The translations under genes and the position numbers were made by a program. A model generated the notes under the pieces. It was not told the DNA's origin. It saw only the letters and a list, made by a program, of their open reading frames with translations, and ran no database searches. DNA of 64,000 bases from Charina bottae (lineage: Eukaryota > Chordata > Lepidosauria > Squamata > Charinaidae): assembly GCA_023362775.1 (NCBI GenBank), contig JALMGJ010000006.1:18663501-18727500 (forward strand). The letters are read 5' to 3'. Shown in pieces: positions 10,995 to 22,145 of this stretch (positions are counted from its first letter, which is position 1; each line of letters starts with the position of its first letter).

Positions 10995-11955
10995 ATTTAT
11001 TTCATTAAATTAGTTAAGGCTGCCCACTCCAGCAGACTCTGATTAAGTAAATGTTTAGGAGAATCCAGGTAATGTCAACATCAATTGAAGGATGCCTTCC
11101 ATTTTTTCAGAATTGACTTGTGGTAATTTTAAAATTTATTAGAGAATTCTATCTGGCCAATAAGGATTTTGAAAGTGCTAGTGAAATTCTTCAGGCCACT
11201 GTATTTTTAATGATTTGCTTTCTCTTTGCATCTGTCCTTTTCATTGTTTTCTGTTGTGTATGGCAACAATATTACTGATGCTTTAACTACATCCTGGGCA
11301 TGGAGTGATAATGGAATTTAATTACTTAAAAATAAAAAGTTTATTATACAATTATATACTACACTTTTATTATTTTTCAATAATTTGCAATCATGGGCAA
11401 TTAAAATTCTGCACCACAGTGTGAAAATCTGAATAATCAAGATTTAAGATCGTATTCATCACTAATTCTTCAGCCATGCATTAATAGAAAACAATAAAAG
11501 GAAGTGTAAAGGAAGATACAAATTGCCAGCAGCGCCCACAGGCGAGGCCAGAGGGCAGCAGAAAGCAGAGTCAGGGTGTCACAATTCAAGCCTAGCCCGT
11601 TTTGTATATGCATTGTAGCATTGCTTGCCTATATGAAGGGGGGAAGGTTATGTTGTGACATTGCAATGCTGCTTTTGTCGATTTTATGAAAGCAGCAAGA
11701 TCCCGCAGATGCCTAAAAATTATATTTGCAAAAAGCTTTGCTGAATGAGATGTACTTCTGAGTATTCAACATGGATTCTAGTCATTGGGATACATAATAT
11801 TGTGCTGTATTAAATGTCATGTAGAAACATTACCAGTATAAACTAGGGCTCCAATATTTATTTTTCAGTTGATCAATAATCATTTAATTATGGAAATGTC
11901 CATAATAAACTTTTAAATAAAATTTTTAAAAATGCTAATTGTTTCAACTGTAAGT
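10995..11955. other. intronic sequence, nothing recognised
   Basis: AT-rich, with a small GC-richer patch at 11520-11590. I see no exon-like signals or terminal repeats. Confidence 0.5.
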
Positions 11956-11963
11956 CCCTAGAA

Positions 11964-12104
11964 CAGTGTTTCTCAACCTTGGCAACTTTAAGATGTGTGG
12001 ATTTCAACTCCCAGAATTCCCCAGCCAGCATGCTGCATGCTGGTTGGGGAATTCTGGGATTTGAAGTCCACACATCTTAATATTGCCAAGGTTGAGAAAC
12101 ACTG
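11964..12104. mobile_element. Palindromic hAT-type MITE (CAGTGTTTCTCAACC family)
   Basis: A 141-bp element whose two halves are reverse complements. It starts CAGTGTTTCTCAACCTTGGC and ends with the inverse of that string. A perfect 8-bp target duplication CCCTAGAA flanks it (11956-11963 and 12105-12112). Five other copies occur in this window. Confidence 0.92.
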
Positions 12105-12129
12105 CCCTAGAATCTATGGGTGGCAGGCT

Positions 12130-12231
12130 CCTTCCTTCCTTCCTTCCTTCCTTCCTTCCTTCCTTCCTTCCTTCCTTCCTTCCTTCCTCCCTCCCTCCCT
12201 CCCTCCCTCCCTCCCTCCCTCCCTCCCTCCC
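12130..12231. repeat. (TTCC)n to (TCCC)n compound microsatellite
   Basis: A pure TTCC tract changes at about 12187 to a pure TCCC tract. This produces artefactual Leu/Pro/Ser-rich open frames in all three forward frames. Confidence 0.95.
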
Positions 12232-12489
12232 TTTCCTATGTGCATCAGGGAAGACTTCTATCAGGGTGCCTGGAAGATCCTGTATTTTTCCCCAGGATTA
12301 TTATACTTACATTCAAATTTAAAATCCATGCAACTGGTTTTGACAACCTTAGCATACAGTATGCACATTTTCATACAAATATTTCATTCTTATAATAGGT
12401 ACCACTGATGTTAGATGACTTTGCATACTAATGCTCTTTTCCCACTGGATCACTCATTTTCTGGCTGTGACACTCTTTTTGCCTTCTAG

Positions 12490-12614
12490 GGATTGCATCG
12501 CTCTGTGTTTTTTGAATAGTGGGACAAGTTTTGTGGCTGGCTTTGCCATTTTTTCCATTCTGGGTTTTATGGCAGAAGAACAGGGAGTGCTTATTTCTGA
12601 GGTAGCTGAGTCGG
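12490..12614 (+). CDS. SLC6A13: SLC6A13 exon (TM7 and start of EL4)
   Basis: Borders are CTTCTAG|GGATTG and GAGTCGG|GTGAGT. It starts by completing the Arg codon and ends after one base of a Gly codon (41 full codons). It encodes [20 protein letters not shown], which is TM7. The Asn in LNSGTSF corresponds to the sodium-site asparagine of the family, and the nearby serines belong to the chloride-site region. The second half, [14 protein letters not shown], begins the long extracellular loop 4. Confidence 0.93.
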
Positions 12615-12949
12615 GTGAGTAGCTTATGCATGTGGGAACTTACCTTGGACACAGTGAAAAGTAGCTGGTTAGGGGGATCATGATCATAATGCTTTGTGCT
12701 GGTTATATGGGTTCAGCGTTCCTTGAAAAATAGCTTTTGTCCCTATTCCTCCAAAGAATGGTAAGTCATAAATGGGAGGCTCCATTTCCAAGCTGGTTGT
12801 GCACCTCTAAGGCACATTTACATCTCAGGGACAGCTAGACCCCGACCCCCCTTGACTGTATCACCCTGGGCCTTTGTCCTGGATCAAGAATACATCTTGA
12901 TAAGCTCTCAGATGCAAACACACTTAGGTTAGCCATTTTCTCTCCACAG

Positions 12950-13062
12950 GGCCTGGCCTGGCTTTCATTGCTTACCCACGAGCTGTCGTCATGCTGCCTT
13001 TCTCCCCATTATGGGCTTGCTTCTTCTTTGTCATGGTGGTTCTCCTGGGATTGGACAGTCAG
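12950..13062 (+). CDS. SLC6A13: SLC6A13 exon (EL4 and first half of TM8)
   Basis: Borders are TCTCCACAG|GGCCTG and AGTCAG|GTAAAG. It starts with two bases of Gly and ends in phase 0. It encodes [19 protein letters not shown], the conserved extracellular-loop-4 helical hairpin, then the start of TM8 ending in LLGLDSQ. The Asp in GLDSQ is the family's second sodium-site residue. The intron before it is short (335 bp). Confidence 0.93.
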
Positions 13063-15239
13063 GTAAAGATGCTATGAATGGGCAGATTCAGCCCAATACT
13101 TAATTTCTCCTTCTCTAGGTGTTGCCCTCCAGGTAGTTGAGTTTATTATTCCCATCAACCCTGACCATGAGAGTCACTTGTTGACTGGTTTGTGGGTAAT
13201 AGATGTTGTGGTCACGTGTCAGGAGAGGGTTGACTTATCAACCCTTCCCACTTGCCTGGGAAACAGACCATTTTCTGTCCCTGCCTCCTGGATGATAAAT
13301 AGCTACTTTGCACTCAATGGTAAATATGTTTCGCTCACTTACATAATGTAGGTGCGTAGGAAAGGGATCTAAGGCTAATCTAAAGTGGCTGAAAAATCAT
13401 CATTTATCTTTTGAACCCAATTACACCTGTGTCTTGTCTGTGTCTTTACCTGAATTGTCACATGCTGGGGGGAGGTAGGGCAGAAGCCAGTTACTTGAAG
13501 ACAGGACAAACATGTCAATATCTGACTCTAACCTCTGTCTAGTGATAAAGCTTGTAATTTGAGCAATGGAGTTAGTGGTCTTCTGGTTTGTGTGTGGAGG
13601 GGTGTCTTTAGTCCTTCCCTGGGAGTAACATCATTCTATTTCAGGAAACAACAATATAGTTTAAAAGGAAAAGCAACAACAATAAAATGGTCACCATTCT
13701 AATCTGCTGCCTCCCTATCCATATTTTTTTTAATTAAGAAAGAGAGGAGGCTGTGGCTAATTCAGAATGCCCCTCTTAGGTCTGATAGTTTCATTATTCC
13801 TAAGGTGAAGTTTTGATACCAGATGGGGGTATTTAGTCCCGTTTGGCTGCACAACCTGAATTTTAGCCAGCATGAACTGCACTCTGGTCTTTATCCTTCA
13901 GTGTACTATTGGTGCAAAGATAGGCTTTCCACTATTGGGTACAGAGATTGTGGCAAAATTGGCTAGCTCAGGCCCAGAACAGAATGTGGGGGGTTTAGGA
14001 AAGATTGCTTTTAAAGAAAGCAAATATCAGGCCGGTTCTCACAAAACCTGAAGACGGGGGGGGGGGACAAACAAAAACAACACCCAGTGGAAGACCTGCT
14101 TAGCGATTGGTCATGTTGACTCTAAACAATTTCCCCCACAGAAAAATAAATTTGTTTGCTGATTTGCTAAATGCTAATTTGTAGAGATACCCCCAGTAAT
14201 ACTGATCTGATTAACTTTGAAAGTGATTTGAGATCTTTTTTGACAGAGATGGGTAGAACTAAGGTAATTCCTGAATTAATCTGAATCCAGGCAGAAGTTA
14301 ACCAGCCTGTCTAGAAGGTCCATTATGGGAATACAGAGAAGTTCTTAAAGATGACCCCAGGCTTGTTCAGCAACTGTCCTCAGTGAACATTTAGGAAATA
14401 AGCAGCTAGTAGCTATTTCATTTTTTTTAAAATCAAACAGTTTGGAGACAGATTCTAAATTTCAGTAGAATTGAAAGAGGTTTGAAGAGTCATTTATTGA
14501 ACTGTAGTGGTGATAGCTCTAATATTGCTCCCCAGTATAAACAAGAGTGTTTGGTTCCTTCAGTAATTAATAGACTTGGTACAGTTTTCAGTACTTTATA
14601 TTAATACATGTTTACCAAATTTTGGGAGAAACTTGAGTTTAGGGAAAATGTTACTTCTTATTATATGTCATAACCTTTCTCAACCTGACACTTTTTATAG
14701 CTAGCTGGGAATTTTGAAAGCTGCAATCCAGTATACCCTCAAGAGTATCAGGGTGGAGCAGACTGATCTCTTAAATGTTTTGACTCATATTTGACAAAAC
14801 TGAGTAAAACGTAAAGGAGAATAATCCAATATAGAGCCATGAACTAATAACAGTACTTAGCAGTACTTAGTACTGGCAGCTTAGTGTATATAGAGTATGC
14901 CTGATACTTTATAATTGCCTGTGGTCAGACAGGATTTCCAGCTTTTTGAAATGTTACAGAAATTGGCAGAAACATGGATTTATCACAGGCAAAATGAGTT
15001 AAGAGTACGTATCATGAGCGAAGATCCCATTTAGAGACTGCCTTCAACTTCTTGGTGAAAAAAAGAAAAGATTATTGTTTGTCTCCAGGAAATGACTTTC
15101 AGGATTGTGTGTGGTTATGACTGGATTCACACTGGTATCTTGTAATCTTTCAATAAATTGAAGAATATGGAAGAATTAAAATTCGGTGAATTTCTGTGGT
15201 GGAAAGAACTGAAGGTTGCTTCAATTCTCATTTCCCTAG
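13063..15239. other. intron without recognised transposon
   Basis: This 2.2-kb intron is comparatively clean. A weak remnant resembling a TTATTATTCCCATCAACCCT-type hAT MITE lies around 13130-13200, and a G11 run lies at about 14056. Confidence 0.5.
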
Positions 15240-15377
15240 TTTGTCTGTGTGGAAAGCCTGGTGACTGCTGTAGTTGACATGTACCCTGGAATCTTCCGGA
15301 AAAAGAACCGCAGAGAAACTTTAATTCTTCTTGTCTCCATCCTCTCATACTTTGTGGGACTGGTCATGATCACAGAG
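15240..15377 (+). CDS. SLC6A13: SLC6A13 exon (end of TM8, TM9)
   Basis: Borders are TTCCCTAG|TTTGTC and ACAGAG|GTAAAG, phase 0 at both ends (46 codons). It encodes [16 protein letters not shown], the rest of TM8 and the short intracellular loop, then [14 protein letters not shown], a basic loop leading into TM9, ending VMITE. The basic KKNRRE motif is typical of the GABA/taurine/betaine branch. Confidence 0.93.
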
Positions 15378-16850
15378 GTAAAGACATCAGGGGGAGTAAC
15401 ATATATTTGCTAATAAAAGTACATTTCCCTTGAGCTCCTGCTGATTACATGGGCTTTTCCCTATTTTAAATGTAGAATTCAGGAGAGAGTTCTTCAATGG
15501 AGGGGTCAGAGGGAGTTTGTTACAATTTACCATTGCTGAAAATAGTAAATCAGAGCGTGATCTGAAGGCACATTCTTGCTAAAGCTAAGAAGGTCTGTAG
15601 CTGGTTAATCCCTGGATGAGAGATCATCTAGAAATTATGTGTTCCAACTTGAAGTCCATGAAAGAAAGACAGAATAGAAATAATGAAGATGATAATCATA
15701 TGTCAAGGAGTAATAAAAAAAAGTATGTGTCAAGTTTGGAGCCCAGCTGGGTTTTCACTGTTGAGTAGTATTTTATAATGATGAATGTTTGGATGCACTC
15801 AGTAATTTGTATGTGTCATTATGCTGCATAAACCTTTGAGAGTGTGGGATGCAGGCAACAGGATGTTCACATGCAAGGTAGTCTCTAGATTAGATATCCT
15901 ATCTTGTATGGAATAATGTGAGCATGCTTGGGGAAATCTGAGCTTTACTTGTGTTTGTGGCAATTTTACCCCAAACATGCCATAACCTACCAATTTTGTC
16001 CTTACTGTTATGGTGGAAAAACTCATCTAAGAACACACCGGAGAGAGTCCAACAATGGTTTCATTAAAACTAGCAAGATGCAGTGGTCTTTTGCTGTTAA
16101 GAGTGAAGGACACCAGAGACTGGCCAACCAAGTTCTCATGTAACGTAAAGAGTTTGAAGAAGAGCATATGTATACATTTGAACAAAGAATTATTTTACAA
16201 CTGTTAAGTAGTACAGATGGGGGTATATAGGAATTTGGGGTTTCCTGTGTCCAGAAAGAGAACATTTTGTAATGCAGGGTACTTAGCCTGGGCGAAGTAT
16301 GGATGCCAGTTTTGCTGATTGTTATTCTAAGAGTCTGACTCTGCATCTCACTTTGAATGGGGAGAGTTGTAAACATACCCATTATCAGTATCCTGAGAAT
16401 GTTGCACTTTATGGAGACATACGATTTGTAAATTAAAGGCCATTCATTGATGTAACAAAGGTTACAACTCTAGGAGGATATATGTCATGAGGAAGTAGTT
16501 GTGGCATGTATACAGGGAAGATGGGTTAGCAATTAAAGCTAATTGTGGCTTGATACATTGACTTTTCCGTTAAACAGTCAAGCAAAAGCAAAGATATTCA
16601 GAGGCCATCAGTAATCTAGGTATGAGTATATAGGATACATACAGATCAATGAAAATTCTGAATATCGAATGGATATATCTAAGGCTGGTAATCTAGTTTA
16701 CATCTTCTTAGTTTTATTAAATGTGTTACGTGAAAGCCATGATTGACCAAAGCCATGATGGGTGACAAAGCTTAATACCTGTGGGCCCATCTGGTGACAA
16801 TCATGTCATATGGTTTCCTGCAAATTGTAATGTAAGAGAGACAGAGACAG
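15378..16850. other. start of the large intron, nothing firmly recognised
   Basis: The first 1.5 kb of the 18.5-kb intron has no exon signal and no complete terminal repeats. Parts of 16600-17040 may belong to the decayed LINE described at 17030-17340. Confidence 0.45.
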
Positions 16851-16953
16851 AGACAGAGAGGAAGGAAGGAATATGTTGATGAAGGAAGGAAGGAAGGAAG
16901 GAAGGAAGGAAGGAAGGAAGGAAGGAAGGAAGGAAGGAAGGAAGGAAGGAAGG
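16851..16953. repeat. (GA)n / (GAAG)n microsatellite
   Basis: Short GAGACA units are followed by an almost pure GAAG tract from about 16881. Confidence 0.95.
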
Positions 16954-17029
16954 AGAAAAGAGAAGGACATAATAGATCTGAATGAAAGTAATCTGATCTT
17001 ATGGATTGTTATTGATGTACATGCAGTTA

Positions 17030-17340
17030 AGTGAAGGTGTAGGCTTAATTGTGAATGAAAGTGCTAAAATGTATGTCAGAAACTATGAATTGGAGTCATC
17101 CAGGTGATTGTGGGTGTATATGAACGTAGGAATTCATAGGCTGGTGAGAGTTGCATATTATGTTCCAGTGAATGGTGATAATGGAAAAATCAGTGCTGAG
17201 TTTGGGGTTGGGGGGAATGTTCCAAATGAGTATGATCTAGGGGGGAAAATTGGATGGAATGAGATGAGGGAATACAGAAAAATGATTGGCCCATTTCAAG
17301 ACCCAGAAATGAATGCGAATGGTGATCAATACCTGCTTAG
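17030..17340 (+). pseudogene. RTE-like LINE endonuclease remnant
   Basis: The forward reading gives VGLIVNESAKMYVRNYELES and, after a stop, HRLVRVAYYVPVNGDNGKIS. It then continues NEYDLGGKIGWN and PEMNANGDQYL. The order VGLIV...YVPVNG...D-GGKIGW...NANGDQYL parallels the endonuclease domain of RTE-type LINEs (GVALIV...YAPT...GDWNAKVG...NEAG). The frame is broken and key residues are lost. The RT remnant at 20640-21540 may be the other half of the same old insertion, split by later insertions. Confidence 0.45.
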
Positions 17341-17466
17341 AAAAAATTAAATTTATTTCAGGTATGTGATTTAAGCATAACTTTATTTATAATGTATGTA
17401 TGTATGTACATACTATATAAATAAAGTTATGCTTAAATCACATACCTGAAATAAATTTAATTTTTT
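17341..17466. repeat. Perfect palindrome, 50-bp arms, 26-bp spacer
   Basis: 17341-17390 and 17417-17466 are exact reverse complements. The 26-bp spacer between them carries ATGT repeats. The arms themselves are unique sequence (they include AGGTATGTGATTTAAGCATA). A (TATG)n tract begins immediately after the right arm. Confidence 0.97.
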
Positions 17467-17496
17467 GTATGTATGTATGTATGTATGTATATTTTG

Positions 17497-17526
<30 letters not shown>
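17467..17526. repeat. (TATG)n microsatellite
   Basis: TATG tetramers with a single TATATTTTG interruption. The same tetramer recurs at 17862-17892 on the far side of the SINE at 17528-17861, so the SINE appears to have inserted into a longer TATG tract. Confidence 0.9.
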
Positions 17527-17527
<1 letters not shown>

Positions 17528-17861
17528 GGGGCGTGGTGGCTCAGCGGGTAAGACACCAGGCTTTTTGATTGGAAGATCGCAAGTTCGGAGGTTCGAATCC
17601 CTAGCCCCGCGTGTGGAGTGAGCTCCCACACTCGCTCCAGCTCTTGCCAACCTAGCAATTCGAAAGCATGCAAATTCAAATAGATTAATAGGTACCACTT
17701 CGGTGGGTAGGTAACAGCGTTCCACGTGCATCATGCCGGCCACATGACTGCGGAAGCGTCTTCGGACAACACTGGCTCTTCGGCTAAGAAACGGAGATGA
17801 GCACTGGCCCCTAGAGTCGGACACGACTGCACAAATGTGCAGGGGGAACCTTTACCTTTTT
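17528..17861 (+). mobile_element. Sauria-type tRNA-derived SINE
   Basis: Starts GGGGCGTGGTGGCTCAGCGG (A box inside) with B box GGTTCGAATCC, and ends AGAGTCGGACACGACTGC plus an AACCTTTACCTTTT tail. It is complete and in forward orientation, with TATG repeats on both sides. Confidence 0.9.
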
Positions 17862-17892
17862 ATGTATGTACAGTATGTATGTATGTATGGTA

Positions 17893-18400
17893 TGTATTTA
17901 TTACCATATTTATATCCTGTCCCCAGTCACCAGATTCTGGGCAGTTCAAAATCAGTAAAACCTACAAATAAAACAGCATGTAAAACCCATATAATTCCAG
18001 AATCTATTTGCAGGGATTCTAATAAGATGAGCAAAAATGAGAATAAAATATAGACGTTAAAAATAAATCCCCTCCCTGAAAACCCCAACCACACCAAGGC
18101 AGCCTGAGGAATGAATACCTGCTTAAGTTCCAAGTGCCAGGTGAAATAAAACCATCCCCACCTTCCCAAAAATAGACAGCAAGACAGCTGTTTGGGTCTC
18201 TGGGAGCTAACTCTTCCATAATGCTGAGGTAGCCACTGAGAAAACCTGCCTCTGGATATCCACCTCTCTTAGTTCTTGAGGAGAGGGAATTTGAAGCACC
18301 CCCTCTTGGTTTGAAGGCACAGGATGGGCAGATTCTGTTTGGAGAAGACAACCCTGGAGCTAACAGGGAGCTGAGCCTGTTACTTGGTCAGTTCCTGTAT
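17893..18400 (-). mobile_element. L2-like LINE 3'-end fragment (diverged)
   Basis: The plus strand begins TATTTATTACCATATTTATA and continues with CAGATTCTGGGCAGTTCAAAA. This is the reverse complement of an L2-type 3' terminus (compare 37541-37625: TATATACCGCTCC...TCTGGGCGGTTTACAA). The rest is diverged and carries no intact frame. Confidence 0.5.
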
Positions 18401-18412
18401 AGGGCTTTATAG

Positions 18413-18660
18413 CAGGGCTTTCCAAAGTTTTTCCCGCGGCGACACACCAACCGGCGTTGGTGTGTCGCCGCGGGAAAACCCGGAAGTGCGGCAGCGCGCA
18501 AAAACCCGGAAGCGCTGCTGCTGCTTTCGAGTTTTGCGCGCTGCAGTTGGTGTGTCTCCGCAGGAAAACCCGGAAGCGCGCTTCCGGGTTGTGTGGCGAC
18601 ACACCAGACTGTGTGTGGCAACACACTTTTGTGTCGCGACACACAGTTTGGAAAGCTCTG
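18413..18660. mobile_element. hAT-type non-autonomous element
   Basis: Termini CAGGGCTTTCCAAAG and AGTTTGGAAAGCTCTG are flanked by a perfect 8-bp duplication CTTTATAG (18405-18412 and 18661-18668). It shares the GTGTGTCGC and CGGAAGCGC modules of the copy at 6021-6465 but has a single unit rather than an array. Confidence 0.92.
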
Positions 18661-18852
18661 CTTTATAGGTTAACACCAGCCCTTTGAAGTGTAGCTGAAA
18701 ACCTATTGGCAAGCAGTGCCATAAAACAGGGTCACATTGCTCTCACTCACGAGGAAGAGGGCAGCCAACAAAGGCCATCCACCAAAGCAACCAATGTAAT
18801 TTCCATCCCATACCCAGGTCTCAGCTCTGACTGAAAGAGATCCAAAGGAATG

Positions 18853-19711
18853 TGTAAGGCACCAAAACTTACCACGCGCCTTTAGAGAAAGCCAAATACA
18901 CGAAGGAGACTTTGTAAAAAGGAACAGCAGCAAAATTTATTTGGCCAAGCAAAGGTTGCCGGGTGGTAGCCAGACAGTTGTCACGTGCAAGTGACCTCTG
19001 AATGAAACCACCACCCTGAGCAAAAGGGTGCACAAACTTTTATACGGGGAATACAGGCAGGAAGTGAGGAAGAGGAGGGTATGCCCACATGTGGGCGAGG
19101 TGTCTGATGACCATCCCCTAGGATTGGCTGGTTCTTAGGGGACAGGGTCCCTCCCAGAGCTGAAGGATTCTGGGACTTACCAGGTCAAGGGGTGACGTGG
19201 GTCATCAACATATTTTCAAGGGATGGAATTGGGAACATTCACACCAATTGTTGGAACATTCACACCAAAGGAATACTTGCATCTTACAGAGACACAGTAA
19301 CACTGACAGAGACATTGGGTTATACAAGTAGGCTGAATCACAAAGGGTCAGAACCATAAAATCATAGTTTAACATATTCACATCTCAGGAGAGGGGAAGC
19401 AAGGCATTTATTACAAGAAGGTTAGGTAAACATATTAGGTTGTCTCAGGAGAGGATGTTGACCAGATAGATGGTCCCAGACTGTTATGCATTCCTGAGAG
19501 AGGTAGAACTGGTTTCAGAGCTTCACACTTAACATTTCTTATGCAGCATTCTTTGGGGCTTGCTGAGGCCCATCTCAAGGGTCAACCTTGGGTAACAATT
19601 CTTTGGTTCAGGCACAATCTTTGGTTTAGTAATGTTGCATCATGGGGAAATATTACAGCATGGTGTTTTCCAGGCCAAGGTTTGTGAGCCGGGTTTCCCC
19701 ATATCCCTTCA
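18853..19711 (-). mobile_element. Solo LTR of an endogenous retrovirus-like element
   Basis: On the minus strand it starts TGAAGGGATATGGGGAAACC and ends GGTGCCTTACA (TG...CA). It has a TATA box (GTATAAAAG, about 19037-19045) and, roughly 100 bases downstream, an AATAAA at 18936-18941, in the order expected of an LTR (U3, R, U5). A 4-bp duplication AATG flanks it (18849-18852 and 19712-19715), as in gammaretrovirus-type insertions. No internal viral genes are present. Confidence 0.75.
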
Positions 19712-19715
19712 AATG

Positions 19716-20275
19716 AATATAAATCTGAAAGCACAATTGGCTTGATTGTTTACAGTGAAAGACTAAGAGAACGAGTGAACAATACAAAGATGATCAAAAG
19801 TGCTGCATGTGGGATAATCATTATTTCATAGTATCAACAATGAACACTGGGATCTGAACAAAGGCATCTGCACTATAGCCAATGAGATCAATTGATATAA
19901 TTTGATTCCAAGAAAATTAGAAAAGAATCCAAGCAGAGAGCCATGCTAATAGGTACTTTAATTATTCCTTGCCAACAACAACAAAAGGCCAGCAGGGAAT
20001 AACTGGCAATTACAGGCAGAAGACAAGCTGGCTAGGCTGGCCAGCTTGTTTTTTGCTAGCAAGCACTGAGCAAGATGCGCTTTCACGGTGTCTGAGCGTG
20101 TGCAGTGATGTCACTACACAAATCCTGCCCTGCAGCAGTGTAGGCACAGGTTGTAGTCAAATAAAGGAGGGGCTCGCACAGTGATGTCACTGAGGAGTGG
20201 GGCTTGTCATCAGTTGTCATGCTTTGCTGTGGACTGAATGTGATAAGGGTGGAATATGGTGGAAGTTAAGCATAA
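19716..20275. other. unrecognised sequence, possible repeat
   Basis: GC-richer stretch at 20000-20225. A CAGTGATGTCACT motif occurs twice (about 20103 and 20180); it contains a CRE-like TGATGTCA. I cannot assign it to a family. Confidence 0.35.
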
Positions 20276-20610
20276 AAAGGTAAAGGTTCCCCCCGCACAT
20301 TCGTGCAGTCGTGTCCGACTCTAGGGGCCGGTGCTCATCTCCATTTCTTAGCCAAAGAGCCAGTGCTGTCCGAAGACACTTCCACAGTCATGTGGCCGGC
20401 ATGACATACGCGGAACACTGTTACCTTCCCACCGAAATGGTACCTATTCATCTACTTGTATTTGCATGCTTTCGAATTGCTAGGTTGGCAAGAGCTGGGG
20501 CGAGTGCAGGAGCTCACTCCGTCACGCAGGGCTAGGGATTCGAACCTCCTAACTTGGGATCTTCCGATCGACAAGTCTGGCATCTTACCCACTGAGCCAC
20601 CACGCCCCTT
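20276..20610 (-). mobile_element. Sauria-type tRNA-derived SINE
   Basis: Reverse orientation: the plus strand reads AAGGTAAAGGTTCCCCCCGC to GAGCCACCACGCCCCTT. It is full length, with B-box complement GGATTCGAACC. Confidence 0.9.
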
Positions 20611-20639
20611 AGGAAGTTAAGCATCCATGATAATAAATG

Positions 20640-21540
20640 AGCAGGGATTAAGACAACCACTTGAGTGCTTAATGCATTTATGAATAAATGCAAAAGGAAT
20701 GCTGGTGGTGACTGAAGGGGTGAATTGATTGGAGACATGAATGTATGTGTCCTTTCGTATACAGATGATGCATTGCTGTTGGTTGAGCACCGGAATGATT
20801 TGTAGCAAATGTTAGATTGTATGATACAATGAGGAGAATGGATCTGAAAATTAATATATCAAAGTCCAAGGTAGTTATGTTTGACAGAGAAAATGGAGTG
20901 AATGATTGCAAGTTATACCTAAATGGTGAAAAACCAGAGTAAGGAGAGGAGATTGCGCACCTTGGTTAGAAGGTTTACTAAATGGGTTGAAAAAGAATGT
21001 GCAAATGTTAGGAGGAAACGTATGTGCTGCTCTCTTGTGAGGAATGAATGTTTGTTGCAAAAAAGCAAAAATGGCTGTTTATATTTCTACCAACTGTTAT
21101 ATGGAAGTGAGAGTTGGGTATGTCAATAGGAACAAAAATATATGTGAAATGCTGTGGCAATGGGATACATACATTTCTGTGGAGAAACAAGAAGAGATAA
21201 GTAAAAAATCAATGGGTGCTGAATGAATGTGGATTGAATGCAAAAGTGAGAGACTAGAGTGAAAGAGGTATGTTGAGGTGGTTTGCTCAGACAGAGAGAA
21301 GGAGTGTGGATCAAATTGAATAACAAATATATGAAAGAAGAGTTTACTGATCAAGAGGAGGGGAAGACCAAGTAAGTTGTGGTTGGATGGAGCTGATAAT
21401 ATCTCCAAACAGAAAGAGGTCAGAAATTTAAATAACAAAAGACAGTAGGAAATGATGTATCAACATGGTGGGAACAAGGGTGATTTGCAAGGGTAAAAAG
21501 GATGGAGAGGTATGGTGAATGTTGGTATAAGCAAGATTTA
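20640..21540 (+). pseudogene. Decayed LINE reverse-transcriptase remnant (RTE-like)
   Basis: Forward translation across several frames gives pieces such as YTDDALLLVEHRNDL, the catalytic YADD-like box with A changed to T. These are followed by INISKSKVVMFDRENGVND and CKLYLNGE, then YMEVRVGYVNR, and an end similar to RGRPSKLWLDGAD. The order matches the C-terminal half of RTE-type reverse transcriptases. Stops and shifts are frequent, so it is ancient and non-functional. Confidence 0.5.
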
Positions 21541-21583
21541 GCTATATTTCTTTTCTTATCTCATGCCTTTAATTTGTGAAATA

Positions 21584-21584
21584 T

Positions 21585-21630
<46 letters not shown>
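21584..21630. repeat. (GACA)n microsatellite
   Basis: A pure tetranucleotide tract immediately downstream of the decayed LINE. Confidence 0.95.
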
Positions 21631-21803
21631 TCTAACTATTTCTTACTCCTTTCTGTACTTTGCATAATATTGGTTACCCTGAAAAGGTGTAGTGTGATGG
21701 GTATGTATGTATGTATGCCATAGTTTTGAAATGGAGCAGTTTCATTGTTTGTCAGCTTTCCTTTTGATTCCCCTACCTGCGTGTTACAGAAGCTTTTGCA
21801 AGG

Positions 21804-21927
21804 CAGTGTTTCTCAACCTTGGTGACTTTAAGACGTGTGGACTTCAACTCCCAGTATTCAGGCTGGCTGGGGAATTCTGGAAGTTGAAGTCCACACATCT
21901 TAACATTGCCAAGGTTGAGAAACACTG
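21804..21927. mobile_element. Palindromic hAT-type MITE (CAGTGTTTCTCAACC family)
   Basis: Termini CAGTGTTTCTCAACCTTGG and CCAAGGTTGAGAAACACTG. The flanking octamers (TTGCAAGG / ATGTAAAG) are only partly conserved, so this is probably an older copy. Confidence 0.85.
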
Positions 21928-22145
21928 ATGTAAAGCAACAGCTAGACTGGTTAGGTCAAGCCCTGTGTCTTCAGATCACAACCTAACACCCACCAGATAC
22001 TCCCCTGATTTTTCAACAACAGCTCCCTTTCAACAGGCACAGCCAATGTTTGTGCCTGGTATTTTTGGAACCAACAAGGGTTGCTTATGATTCCAATCCT
22101 GTTTCCCTTTTAGATCTTTCCCCCCCCCCGGCTATCGCTCTAAGC

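Noticed and set aside
12083..12408. Leu/Pro/Ser-rich peptide frames
   Set aside because: Translation of (TTCC)n/(TCCC)n.
17528..17620. tRNA gene (A and B boxes visible)
   Set aside because: This is the tRNA-like head of a Sauria-type SINE; no tRNA cloverleaf or anticodon stem is maintained. The same applies to the other copies.
20103..20190. Duplicated CAGTGATGTCACT as a paired regulatory site
   Set aside because: Two short matches without other support. The surrounding sequence may be an unknown repeat.
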